Shown in pieces: positions 1 through 9,643 of a stretch of DNA of 64,000 bases. The position numbers and the translations under genes are program-made. Every line of letters starts with the position of its first letter. Positions within the stretch are counted from its first letter, which is position 1. The notes under the pieces are model-generated. The model saw nothing but the letters and a program-made list of their open reading frames with translations. It made no database searches and was not told the origin of the DNA. The stretch is from [Phormidium] sp. LEGE 05292 (GTDB lineage Bacteria > Cyanobacteriota > Cyanobacteriia > Cyanobacteriales > Aerosakkonemataceae): the NCBI RefSeq assembly GCF_015207735.1, contig NZ_JADEWG010000013.1, forward strand, positions 19,838-83,837, in the 5' to 3' direction.

Positions 1-3000
1 CGGCGACAGATACCGATCGCGCTTCCGCCCAAGCAGTAGATGTAAGTTTTAATCCTCTACAATTACTTCTTACCAGAACTTTAAATCTCGATATTACTTT
101 AGTTAATCCTGATGTTTTTATTGAACAAACTCCTGATGGACGTTGGATTAGTACCCAAATTAAACAATCTGAAGCAAAAGGGGCAATTACTACTAATGTA
201 GATTCAATTCGGGTTAGTAATGCTAATGTGGTGCTACTTCCCCAAGCGAAATTAACTAATCCCAGAGTACCAGTTAATATTAATCCGATTTCTGCGACTG
301 TAGACTTTTTAGATAAGGGTCAAAGATTTCGCTTTAATGCTGAAGGGCAAATTGCCCAAAAAACTAATAATCAATCATCTCAGACTAATCCAGCTACTTT
401 TAGAACTAATGGCGAATTTTTATTACCATCTCAACAGTTAAATGCTCAAGTACAAGCACAATATATTCCGGTTCAAGAGATCGATCGCTTAATTCAAATT
501 CCTAATGCTAATTTAATCGCAGGTCAAGTCAACGGTAATTTAACAGTCAAATATAATCCCCAAGAAAAACCTTTTGTTTTGGGAGTTGCCAGTTTACAAA
601 ATGTTTCTGTCACCAGTCCCCAATTACCAGCACCAATTATTAATACTAATGGGGTAGTTAACTTTACTGGCAGAGGATTAAACTTAAATAATTTCTCGAC
701 ATCTTTAGGACAAATTCCCGTTCAACTTGGGGGAAGTGCTGATTTAGATAAAGGGTTAAATTTAGATGTTATAGTTCCTAATGTTAATGTGGCAAACTTG
801 ACGCAAACTTTCAAAGTTAAACCACCAGTTCCCGTGATAGGGGAAATCAAATTAGCCACAAAAGTAACTGGAACTATTGAATCTCCAACTATTTTAGGAC
901 GAGTTAATACAACTAAACAAACCCAAGTTGATAAACTGAATTTTCGGGATATTAGCACTAACTTTGCTTTCGCACCCCAAACAGGCGAATTAGTAATTTC
1001 TAATATTCAAATTTCCCCAATGGCTGGGGGAAAAATTACAGGTAAAGGTAATGCTAAATTAGGTCAACCTGGGGCAGTAGCGTTAGATTTACAAGCGCAG
1101 AATTTGCCTGGTGATGCGATCGCCAAAATCTACAACGTCAATCTTCCGGCTAACATCAATATTGGCAATGTTAATGCCCAAACTCAAGTCTCTGGCCCTT
1201 TAAATAATATTCGCATCGCCACGAATTTTCAAGCACCCCAAGCCACCTATCCTTTAACCGGACAAGTAACAGTTAATAATGGCGAAATTCGCTTAAATAA
1301 TGCGATCGCCCAAGTACCAGGCGGCGATGTTCAAGCATCAGCCAGAATAGCGAATAGGAGTTGGCAAGCCACAGTGCAAGCCGCCCAACTGCCAGTTAAT
1401 AGCATCTTAGCAATTACTCAATCAACTAACCAAAACCAACAACAAAAACCACCAGAAATTCCCCCATCCATCCGCCAAGGAAGAATTAGCGGAACCGTAA
1501 ACTTAGCCGGAAATCTTGACTCTTTCCAACTAGGAAATATTCAAGCAACCGCCCAAGCAAACTTGCAAGTAGCAGGGGGAAACATTCGCGTTAGCCAAGC
1601 ACAATTAAACCAAGGAAAATGGCAAGGTTTAGTCAACGCTTCCGGCATTAACCTAGCACTTTTCCCCCAAGTTCCCCCACAATTTAGATCCAATTTTAAC
1701 GGACAATTCCGCGTAGCCGGAAATCTCAACGCCCCCACAACAAATATTCAAGCAACTGGACAAGGAAACATAAACATTGCAGGTGGAAATGCCCAAATAT
1801 TGCAAGCAGCATTGAATGATGGCAATTGGAATGCTACAGTTAGAGCTAACAGGATTAACTTAGGACAATTAGCCCAAGTTCCCCGCGAATTACAAGCACC
1901 TTTTAACGGAGAATTCCGTTTATCAGGTAATTTAAACGCAACTGATACTAATAATATTAAAGCTGTAGGTTCGGGAAATATTCAAGTTGCTGGCGGTAAT
2001 GTTAACCTTCGCAGTTTAGAACTAAATCAAGGTAATTTCCTGGCAACTATTGCAGCCTCAGGAGTGCAATTAACCCGTCTTCCTCAAGTACCAAAAGAAT
2101 TACCAGTTGGCGCATTTAGCGGACAATTTCAAGTTGCTGGAAACTTAAACGATCTTACCGCCCAAAAAGATCGATCTCCCCTGAATCAAATACAAGTTTC
2201 TGGACAAGGAAACGTACAACTTGCTGGCGGAAATGTGCAACTGCGCCAATTCCAATTAAATCAGGGGAATTTCCAAACTTTAGTTGATGCAAATAACGTT
2301 CAAGTAGCGCGTTTTCCCCAAGTACCAAATAATTTCCAAGGTACATTTAATGGACAATTACAAGCCAGAGGAAATCTAGCCAATTTAACAGCCCAAAATG
2401 CTCAATCTCCCTTGAATCAAATTCAAGCGACTGCCAGAGGGACTTTGCAAACTCCCACCGGAAATTTACAACTGCAACAAGTTGAATTAAATCAAGGAAA
2501 TTTCCAAGCAAGAGTAACAGCAAACAACCTGCAATTATCGCAATTTAATCAAGTACCAAAAGGTTTTCAAGGTATATTTAGCGGTGAATTACAAGCCAGG
2601 GGAAATCTTGATAATTTAACTGCCAAAAATGCCCAATCTCCGTTGAATCAAATCGAAGCCAACGCTACAGGAAATCTGCGAATTGGTGCGGGAAATTTAC
2701 AAATACAACAGTTGCGATTAAATCAAGGCAACTTCCTCGCCAGAGTTAATACAAATAATTTTCAATTGGCGGCTTTACCGCAAGTTCCCCAAGGATTTAG
2801 AGGTGCATTTACCGGACAATTAGAAGCAGAGGGAAATCTGGATTCATTAACGAATACTAAATCAAATCAATCTCCTCTTGCGGAAATTCAAGCCAACGCC
2901 CAAGGAGTTTTAACCATTCCCAATGGTGGCACAGTTCAATTACGCCAAGCAACGTTAAATCAAGGAAACTGGCAAGTAGCTTTGGATGCTAACCGCTTAC

Positions 3001-6000
3001 AACTAGCAAGTTTACCTCAAGTACCGCCGCAGTTTCAAGGAATATTTACTGGGGAATTGCAAGCATCGGGAAATGTTGCCAGTTTGACCCAGAAAACCGA
3101 TACTCCGCTATCAGGAATTGAGGCAATTGGTAGGGGAAGATTACAAATTGCTGGTGGTGTAGTTGATATTAAAGAAGCACAAGTAACCCAAGGGCGTTGG
3201 GCGGCTGCTGTTAATTTAGCCCAAGTGCAATTAAATCAGTTTTCTCAACAATTAAAAGGTGGAGTTAGTGGTGATTTAAGAGTCGGAGGAAGTTTAGCTG
3301 CATTAACTCAACCAAAGGGTTCGCCTTTAACAGATATTCAAGCAATTGGTGATTTAAACTTTACCCAAACACCTTATTTAAATCGTCCTTTAAGTGTAGC
3401 ATTTCAATGGAATGGTCAACAGTTAGAAATTAAACAGGCGACAGCACCAGGACTTAATGCAAGTGGAACAGTTACAGCGAGTTTTGACCGAAATAATACA
3501 CCGCAAATTGCTAACCTGAATTTAAATGTTCAAGCGGAAGATTTTAATTTACAAACTCTGCCAGTAGCGTTACCCAAAAATGTGGCTATAGCAGGTTTAG
3601 TTGATTTTAATGGGCAAATTTCAGGTCAGTTAAATGCGTTAAATATAAATGGTCAAGTTGGATTACAAAATTTAGTAGTTGGTGAGTTTAAATTTGACCC
3701 AGATTTGCGCGGGAATATTACTGCAACAGCGGGTAGGGGAATAAATTTACAATTGCAAGGACAACAAGACCAAATTGCTGTTCAGTTAGACCCAAATTAC
3801 AAACCTGAAAGTTTACTATTCCGCCGGGGTGACATTTTAGCACAGGGAAGAAGACAGGGCGATTTATTCTTGTTAGATTTGGCAAATGTGCCTGTAGCAA
3901 CGGTGAAAAATTTAGCCCAAAATTTTGTCAATTTACCGCCAGATATAGCTACTCAACAAGTTAGCGGAAACCTTTCAGGAAATTTGGCGATTAATTTTGA
4001 TACATTAAGTGTAGAGGGGCGAAATGTTGCGATCGCACAACCCAGAATCGGAGATTTACAAGCAGATTCTCTAATAGCTGATTTCCGCTACGCTAACGGA
4101 ACATTAGAAATAATTAACAGTCGATTACAACAAGGTGAAAGTATTTATGCCCTCAGTGGTAGAGCAACTCAACTGTTAACTCAAACTCCCCAAGTCCAAG
4201 GAAAAGTGACTGTTGAGAAAGGCAAAATTCAAAACATTTTAGCCGCAGTTGATTGGTTTAATTTACAAGGTTTTGGTAATCGAGGAGGAAACATTGGTAG
4301 CGCCGCTAATGTGCCAACTATCCCAGTAGGAATACCAAATGCTCCTTTAAGGACGCAACTCCAAAGATTTGCCGAAATTATCTCTTTACAGCAACAAGAA
4401 CTAGCAGAAAAACAAAGAGCTAACACATTACCAGATATTACAGAATTGCAGGGTAATTTTAGCGGGACTGTTGATTTTGCAGGAACTTTACCCAGAGATA
4501 TTCAAGCTAGTTTTAATCTCCAAGGCGATAATTGGTTATTAGGTAATTACAAAGTTGAACAGGTACTAGCACAAGGAACTTATAATCAGGGTAATTTGAA
4601 TGTTCAAAGCTTAAAATTAGCATCCCAAAATAGAAGCGTAGCATTTACGGGAACTTTGGGAATGGATAAACAAGATGGAGTATTACAAATCCAAAACTTC
4701 CCCTTAGAACCAGTCAACAATATTTTACAGTTACCTGTGTATGTCACCGGAAATCTAGATGGAACAGTTAATATCAGGGGAGATTTAAATAACCCTTATG
4801 CTAGCGGTCAATTAACAGTTAAAAATGGCACTGTAGATGGTACAAAGATCGAATCCGCATTAGCGACTTTTAGCTATCAAGATGCTCGGTTAAATCTTGA
4901 TTCTCAAGTATTAATCAATCCACCACAACCAATTGTAATTGCTGGTAGTGTTCCTTTGAAATTACCCTTTGCCAAAGTCTCGCCAGCTAGCAATGAAATT
5001 AGTCTTAGTGTCAATGTCCAAAACGAGGGATTAGCATTAATTAGCCTGCTGACAAATCAACAAGTGCGATGGGTAAATGGTACGGGACAAGCACAATTAA
5101 CAGTGGGGGGAACTTTAGAACGTCCAGTACCAAAGGGATTTGTAAACTTGCAAAATGCTACTCTTGGCGGTCAATTACTGGCAGAAGATTTGAATAATGT
5201 GAAAGGAGTTATCCAATTTGAGGGCGATCGCATCACTGTAGAAAATCTTACAGGTAACTTCAAGCAAGGACAAGTAATAGCCCAAGGAACCATTCCCATT
5301 TTCACACCTTTAGACTCTCAAGACCCAGCCCGTCAAAATCCTCTCAATATCACCCTTGACCAAGCGAGAATTAACCTGAGAGGATTGTATGGAGGTTTGG
5401 TTGATGGTAGAGTAACTATAGTGGGTTCAGCAGTCAATCCGCAAATTGGTGGACAAGTAAACTTACTTGATGGTCAACTTTCTTTACCGCAAACTCCCGC
5501 TACCGTCGCCACTGTATCCCAAACAGCACCCCCCAGTCAAACTTTAGTTATTGAATTTGACAATTTCCAAATTGGATTAAGCGATCGAGTTGATATTACC
5601 TTACAACCAATTCTCGCCTTCCGAGGTAGCGGTACTCTAAAACTTGACGGTTCTCTCGATAAGCCCCGCCCAGAAGGTCAGATCGCATTACGACGAGGTT
5701 CAGTAAACTTATTTGCCGCCCGCTTTAGACTAGAACGCGGTTACGAAAATGTGGCTGTGTTTGTTCCCGAACGAGGTTTCAATCCCTTTTTAAATGTACG
5801 ATTGATTACTAACGTTTCGGAAGTAACTAGTTTTCGCTTACCTGCACCAGCTTTTAGTTCAGAAGTTAGTGATATTCCCGCTACAGGTATGGGCAGTTTA
5901 CAATCAGTCAGGGTAAGGGCAACTGTTAATGGCTGGGCGAGTCAATTAGGTGTAAATCCTGAATCTAATACGGCAACATCTCAAATTATTGAACTAACCA

Positions 6001-6422
6001 GCGATCCTCCCCGCACTGAATCAGAAATTGTGGCTTTAATTGGTGGTAGTTTTATTAATAATCTCGGTCAAGGTGGGGGTGGTGTTGCCGGGTTAGCCGG
6101 ACTTGCTAGTTCTGTAATTTTACCCGGTTTAGAAGGATTTTTTGGCGATCTTGGCGAAAGACTGGGGTTAAGCGAGTTTCGCATCTACCCAACAGCAATA
6201 ACTTCTGGAAAAGAAAATAGTGACTCAGTATTAGGTTTAGCCGCAGAATTTGGGGTTGATATTACTAATAATTTATCAGTCTCAGTCCTGCAAATTTTAA
6301 CTGAATCTCAACCAACTCAGTTTGGTTTACGTTATCGTTTTAATCCAGAATTTACCTTGCGCGGTTCCACCGATTTTTCTGGTGATACTAGGGCAGTTCT
6401 TGAGTTTCAAAAAAGATTTTAG
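1..6422 (+). CDS. TamB-like translocation/assembly module protein (DUF490), 5' truncated by the window edge
   Basis: The frame is open from base 3 with no stop, so the gene begins left of the window; the GTG at 228 is an internal codon. About 2139 residues are visible. The protein is beta-rich, Asn/Gln/Gly-rich and repetitive, as in AsmA/TamB proteins that bridge inner and outer membranes as a lipid- or protein-conducting groove. The last roughly 400 residues look like the DUF490/TamB domain (LDGSLDKPRPEGQIALRRGS, IIELTSDPPRTESEIVALIG), and the chain ends in an aromatic outer-membrane-like tail, LEFQKRF. In cyanobacteria these proteins probably act at the envelope in outer-membrane biogenesis. 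Family assignment is firm; the exact substrate cannot be read from sequence. Confidence 0.9.
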   Translation, partial: ATDTDRASAQAVDVSFNPLQLLLTRTLNLDITLVNPDVFIEQTPDGRWISTQIKQSEAKGAITTNVDSIRVSNANVVLLPQAKLTNPRVPVNINPISATVDFLDKGQRFRFNAEGQIAQKTNNQSSQTNPATFRTNGEFLLPSQQLNAQVQAQYIPVQEIDRLIQIPNANLIAGQVNGNLTVKYNPQEKPFVLGVASLQNVSVTSPQLPAPIINTNGVVNFTGRGLNLNNFSTSLGQIPVQLGGSADLDKGLNLDVIVPNVNVANLTQTFKVKPPVPVIGEIKLATKVTGTIESPTILGRVNTTKQTQVDKLNFRDISTNFAFAPQTGELVISNIQISPMAGGKITGKGNAKLGQPGAVALDLQAQNLPGDAIAKIYNVNLPANINIGNVNAQTQVSGPLNNIRIATNFQAPQATYPLTGQVTVNNGEIRLNNAIAQVPGGDVQASARIANRSWQATVQAAQLPVNSILAITQSTNQNQQQKPPEIPPSIRQGRISGTVNLAGNLDSFQLGNIQATAQANLQVAGGNIRVSQAQLNQGKWQGLVNASGINLALFPQVPPQFRSNFNGQFRVAGNLNAPTTNIQATGQGNINIAGGNAQILQAALNDGNWNATVRANRINLGQLAQVPRELQAPFNGEFRLSGNLNATDTNNIKAVGSGNIQVAGGNVNLRSLELNQGNFLATIAASGVQLTRLPQVPKELPVGAFSGQFQVAGNLNDLTAQKDRSPLNQIQVSGQGNVQLAGGNVQLRQFQLNQGNFQTLVDANNVQVARFPQVPNNFQGTFNGQLQARGNLANLTAQNAQSPLNQIQATARGTLQTPTGNLQLQQVELNQGNFQARVTANNLQLSQFNQVPKGFQGIFSGELQARGNLDNLTAKNAQSPLNQIEANATGNLRIGAGNLQIQQLRLNQGNFLARVNTNNFQLAALPQVPQGFRGAFTGQLEAEGNLDSLTNTKSNQSPLAEIQANAQGVLTIPNGGTVQLRQATLNQGNWQVALDANRLQLASLPQVPPQFQGIFTGELQASGNVASLTQKTDTPLSGIEAIGRGRLQIAGGVVDIKEAQVTQGRWAAAVNLAQVQLNQFSQQLKGGVSGDLRVGGSLAALTQPKGSPLTDIQAIGDLNFTQTPYLNRPLSVAFQWNGQQLEIKQATAPGLNASGTVTASFDRNNTPQIANLNLNVQAEDFNLQTLPVALPKNVAIAGLVDFNGQISGQLNALNINGQVGLQNLVVGEFKFDPDLRGNITATAGRGINLQLQGQQDQIAVQLDPNYKPESLLFRRGDILAQGRRQGDLFLLDLANVPVATVKNLAQNFVNLPPDIATQQVSGNLSGNLAINFDTLSVEGRNVAIAQPRIGDLQADSLIADFRYANGTLEIINSRLQQGESIYALSGRATQLLTQTPQVQGKVTVEKGKIQNILAAVDWFNLQGFGNRGGNIGSAANVPTIPVGIPNAPLRTQLQRFAEIISLQQQELAEKQRANTLPDITELQGNFSGTVDFAGTLPRDIQASFNLQGDNWLLGNYKVEQVLAQGTYNQGNLNVQSLKLASQNRSVAFTGTLGMDKQDGVLQIQNFPLEPVNNILQLPVYVTGNLDGTVNIRGDLNNPYASGQLTVKNGTVDGTKIESALATFSYQDARLNLDSQVLINPPQPIVIAGSVPLKLPFAKVSPASNEISLSVNVQNEGLALISLLTNQQVRWVNGTGQAQLTVGGTLERPVPKGFVNLQNATLGGQLLAEDLNNVKGVIQFEGDRITVENLTGNFKQGQVIAQGTIPIFTPLDSQDPARQNPLNITLDQARINLRGLYGGLVDGRVTIVGSAVNPQIGGQVNLLDGQLSLPQTPATVATVSQTAPPSQTLVIEFDNFQIGLSDRVDITLQPILAFRGSGTLKLDGSLDKPRPEGQIALRRGSVNLFAARFRLERGYENVAVFVPERGFNPFLNVRLITNVSEVTSFRLPAPAFSSEVSDIPATGMGSLQSVRVRATVNGWASQLGVNPESNTATSQIIELTSDPPRTESEIVALIGGSFINNLGQGGGGVAGLAGLASSVILPGLEGFFGDLGERLGLSEFRIYPTAITSGKENSDSVLGLAAEFGVDITNNLSVSVLQILTESQPTQFGLRYRFNPEFTLRGSTDFSGDTRAVLEFQKRF
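1500..3330 (+). repeat. About eight degenerate ~75-residue repeats inside the TamB-like protein
   Basis: The units share the pattern FPQVPxxFxGxFxGxLqAxGNL...NqIqAxaxGxLqixxGNxqLrqxxLNQGNFqA. Seven units contain QVP and the eighth is degenerate (QQLKGGVSGDL). They differ in DNA and so are old protein-level duplications, probably extending the groove length of the envelope-spanning rod. Confidence 0.8.
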
Positions 6423-6439
6423 TCTTCGGTTCGTTGTGT

Positions 6440-6459
6440 GGACTTTAGTCCTTTTATTT
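6440..6459 (+). terminator. Weak hairpin plus T-rich tract after the TamB-like gene
   Basis: GGACTTTAGTCC followed by TTTTATTT lies 18 bp after the stop. The stem is short, so terminator activity is uncertain. The same GGACTwwAGTCC core recurs near 17183 and 43628. Confidence 0.35.
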
Positions 6460-6486
6460 GAAGAAAATACGACTGAAGTCGATACA

Positions 6487-6696
6487 ATGAACCTAGATTT
6501 ACAAAACAAAATTCTCCACTGTCTTAAAAATGGAACACAACTTGCTTGGTTGATAGATATAACTCGCCAACAAATTTGGGTTTGGCAAGCAGATGATTTG
6601 CCAAACATTTTTTCCGGCGCAGACATTTTGCCCAGTTTGGGGGAAATACCACCACTTACAGTTAATGCGATAATGGGAATGACTGGCAGGCATTGA
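6487..6696 (+). pseudogene. Uma2-family (DUF820) nuclease C-terminal remnant
   Basis: A 69-codon open stretch starting at the ATG at 6487 translates to the C-terminal part of a Uma2/DUF820 protein, a restriction-endonuclease-like fold expanded in cyanobacteria. The recognisable pieces are GTQLAWLIDITRQQIWVWQ and FSGADILPSLGEIPPLTV, matching the family's conserved LGWLIDP-like strand and the SGxDxLPxL tail. The N-terminal part with the catalytic Asp/Glu/Lys residues is missing and the linker between the two blocks is shortened. I read it as a decayed fragment rather than a working gene. A small expressed peptide cannot be excluded. Confidence 0.6.
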
Positions 6697-6838
6697 AGAA
6701 AAATTTTGAGCGCGTTTAAATTAAGAAAGTTGATCTTGAGAAATAGGGAACCTGATTTGGCTAAAGATACGCATTAGTATGGCGATCGGACTGGATATAT
6801 AGTTGGGGAAATCTGATGTACGTTCTTTTTAACTGAGA

Positions 6839-6910
6839 TCTTGCACAACGAGGCGGAGCCTCTATTTCTCGTTACCAGGTTGAACCTGGGAACGAGGTGT
6901 TGGGAGGTTC
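6839..6910 (+). repeat. 72-bp interspersed repeat, left copy (inverted relative to 10815-10885)
   Basis: It runs from TCTTGCAC to TTGGGAGGTTC and contains a near-perfect hairpin core at 6870-6894 (CGTTACCAGGTT / ACCTGGGAACG). The reverse complement of 10815-10885 aligns along the whole length, with identical outer ends and core. It lies in the 304-bp gap before the histidine kinase; nothing else was recognised in that gap. Confidence 0.75.
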
Positions 6911-7000
6911 GATCTCCTTACTGGAGGAAGACCTGAGTTTAACTTGGTAATCGTAGATTTTTTTCACAACATACTCTACAGCGCCCCAAATGAGAAATAA

Positions 7001-9406
7001 ATGGTGGAAGATAAAGCTACACGGACTGGATTCTTAAACATACTTTTGAAGTGGATTGCTTCAAAAAATGGACATCCCGATCGAACATCTTCCAGTTGCC
7101 GAACACTTTCACTGCGATCGTATCTTGTCCTGCTTGTGGCAGGTACTTTGCTTCCGGTTGTGTTATTTGCTGTTGCTGTTGTTTATAAGTTGTCAAGTCA
7201 GGAACAGGCAGCAACGGAGCGGCGGATACTTCTAGCTACCCGTAACTTAGCTGCGATTGTAGAGCGCGAACTTTCCGGCACAATTCGGACGCTTCAGGTA
7301 CTAGCAACTTCAGAACGGATAGAGCAAGGAAACCTGAAAAACTTTCACCGCGAGGCGAGGCGAGTCGTACAAACACAACCCTCTTGGATCGCTGTGATTC
7401 TCCTCTCACCAGAAGGGCAGCAGGTTGTAAATACTACACGACCGTTTGGTACGCCCTTGCCTCAAGCTAGAGAGCCAGCCAGCCTACGGCGCGTTGTCGA
7501 AACTCACCAGCCGACTGTCGGCAATATCTCCCCTTCAATATTTAAACCCATAAGGTTGGGCTTCCCAGTTCGTATTCCAGTAATGCGGAATGGCAAGCTT
7601 CAATACATACTCACGGCTGTCATTAATCAAAAGGCGATCGCTAATGTCGTCAGCGATCAAACCAGCATTGATGGAGAATGGACGCGCACAGTAGTTGATG
7701 GAAAAGGGGTTGTAGTCGTTCGCACCCGCGATCCAGAACGCTTTGTTGGGCAGCGGGGAACACCATCTTTTTTGAAGCGAATCTCAGAGGCAAACGAAGG
7801 AATTTACCGCGATACGACCTTAGAAGGAAGGAAGGTCTACGTTGCCTTCAGTCAGGTCGATGATACTCCTTGGACAGTTGCTATTACTGTACCCGTTGAT
7901 GTGATTCAAGGGCCAGCCCGACAAGCGATGTGGCTGGTGATTGGGTCTGGTTTAGCTTTGCTTTTGGTCAGTGGTATCGGTTCCTTCATTCTCTCCCGAT
8001 ACATTTCTCTGAGCATTACTTCGGCTGCTTTGGCTGCGGAAGCATTAGCAAAAGGTGAGTCTCCCCAAATCAAACCGCTCTTGATTGAAGAAGTGGTATT
8101 TTTAGGGCAGTCTTTGGAATTTGCGGCTAACTTGTTGTCGCAGCGAGAGCAGGAACGGAATGAAAATTTGCAGCGGGCGGAAGCGGCAAGAGAAGAAGCT
8201 GAGGCTGCTAACCGAATGAAGGATGAGTTTTTAGCTGTGTTATCCCATGAGTTGCGAACGCCTCTCAATCCGATTCTTGGTTGGTCTAAATTGCTTCGAG
8301 GTGGAAGATTAGATGCTGCTAAGACGGCTTTTGCTTTAGAAACGATCGAGCGTAACGCCAAACTGCAAACCCAACTTATAGAGGATCTCTTAGACGTTGC
8401 TCGGATCATGCAAGGTAAACTAAGCCTGAAAACGGTTCCAGTTAACTTGGTATTTACTATTAATTCTGCGATCGAAACGGTGCGATTAGCGGCTGAAGCT
8501 AAGTCGATCGATTTGCGATTTACCACTTTGGATTTGGGATTAAACAATGGCGACTCCCAAAATCCCCAATTTCTAGTTTTAGGAGATTCCGCCCGCCTCC
8601 AGCAAGTGATTTGGAATTTACTCATCAATGCGGTTAAGTTCACACCGGAAGGTGGACGGGTGGAAGTGCGTTTGTTGCGTGTCGCTTCACAGGCTCAAAT
8701 TCAAGTGATTGATACTGGTAAAGGCATCGATCCGAATTTTTTGCCATTCGTATTTGAGTATTTCCGTCAGGAAGATAGCAAGACAACCCGTAAATTTGGG
8801 GGTTTGGGGTTGGGACTGGCAATTGTGCGACATCTGGTGGAACTGCATGGTGGAACAGTTCAAGCAGATAGCCCTGGAGAAGAACAGGGTGCAACGTTTA
8901 TAGTCAGCTTGCCATTGTTAAGAGATGAAGGCATCAAAAACACAGATGAATCAAGTGACTCTTCATCTTTAACGCTTCAATCCGCACCTCTGAAGGGGCT
9001 GCGAGTTTTAGTGGTTGATGACGATCTAGATATGAGAAATTTTCTTATCTTCACCTTAGAGCAAAATCATGCGATCGTCACTGCTGTAGGATCTGCAAGA
9101 GAAGCATTGCAAGCTTTGGAAGAAAAAACTTTCGCTCTGCTGATCAGTGATATTGGTATGCCAGAGATGGACGGTTATACGTTGATGCAGCAAATTCGTA
9201 GCAGGTACTCTCAACAAGACCGACAGGTGAGGGCGGTAGGCAAAGCTATGCCGAAAGCGATCGCGCTGACAGCTTATGCTGGAGAGCACAATCAACAACA
9301 AGCTCTCCAGGTTGGATTTCAGCTTCATCTCGCCAAACCTGTAGAACCGCAAGCATTAGTTAGAGCGATCGTAGACTTAGTGAACAGTTGCCAAGAAAAG
9401 CCGTAA
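7001..9406 (+). CDS. Membrane hybrid histidine kinase with periplasmic Cache-like sensor and C-terminal receiver
   Basis: An 801-residue two-component sensor. One membrane helix (about residues 36-58) and a second (about 310-335) flank a roughly 250-residue extracytoplasmic domain of dCache type. A HisKA domain follows with [14 protein letters not shown] (His about 416), then a HATPase domain with the N box NLLINAVKFTPEGG, DTGKGID and [13 protein letters not shown]. The C-terminus is a receiver (VLVVDDD, phosphoacceptor Asp about 717 in LLISDIGMPEMDG, conserved Lys in LAKPV). The kinase should autophosphorylate on His and pass phosphate to its own receiver or a separate regulator. No partner output gene is adjacent and the ligand is unknown. 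The kinase core resembles that of the kinase at 17646-19238. Confidence 0.93.
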   Translation: MVEDKATRTGFLNILLKWIASKNGHPDRTSSSCRTLSLRSYLVLLVAGTLLPVVLFAVAVVYKLSSQEQAATERRILLATRNLAAIVERELSGTIRTLQVLATSERIEQGNLKNFHREARRVVQTQPSWIAVILLSPEGQQVVNTTRPFGTPLPQAREPASLRRVVETHQPTVGNISPSIFKPIRLGFPVRIPVMRNGKLQYILTAVINQKAIANVVSDQTSIDGEWTRTVVDGKGVVVVRTRDPERFVGQRGTPSFLKRISEANEGIYRDTTLEGRKVYVAFSQVDDTPWTVAITVPVDVIQGPARQAMWLVIGSGLALLLVSGIGSFILSRYISLSITSAALAAEALAKGESPQIKPLLIEEVVFLGQSLEFAANLLSQREQERNENLQRAEAAREEAEAANRMKDEFLAVLSHELRTPLNPILGWSKLLRGGRLDAAKTAFALETIERNAKLQTQLIEDLLDVARIMQGKLSLKTVPVNLVFTINSAIETVRLAAEAKSIDLRFTTLDLGLNNGDSQNPQFLVLGDSARLQQVIWNLLINAVKFTPEGGRVEVRLLRVASQAQIQVIDTGKGIDPNFLPFVFEYFRQEDSKTTRKFGGLGLGLAIVRHLVELHGGTVQADSPGEEQGATFIVSLPLLRDEGIKNTDESSDSSSLTLQSAPLKGLRVLVVDDDLDMRNFLIFTLEQNHAIVTAVGSAREALQALEEKTFALLISDIGMPEMDGYTLMQQIRSRYSQQDRQVRAVGKAMPKAIALTAYAGEHNQQQALQVGFQLHLAKPVEPQALVRAIVDLVNSCQEKP

Positions 9407-9643
9407 TTCAGCTTTTTAAGTACTTTTAGCTAATTGGCTATTTCTGCTGCATTCCACTAATTTGGACTGAAAATTGTCAATCTATTATCCTGTTGATTTG
9501 TGAGTTTTAACGTATATAGAAATAGAGTTAAAGTTAAGTTCATATATTTTAGATTAACTTTTACTCCCTAAGACAGATGACTTTTTTAGTGTTTTAGCTT
9601 TGGTACTGCACTTAAAGTTACATTAGGAGAAAAAATTAATTCT

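Noticed and set aside
1500..3330. CRISPR-like regular repeats
   Set aside because: The repetition is in-frame protein repetition about 225 bp long with diverged DNA, and no short identical direct repeats with spacers exist.
7906..8643. Long antisense open frame (about 245 codons) inside the histidine kinase gene
   Set aside because: It mirrors codon structure of the kinase on the other strand, has Ser/Ala-rich low-complexity composition and no family features.
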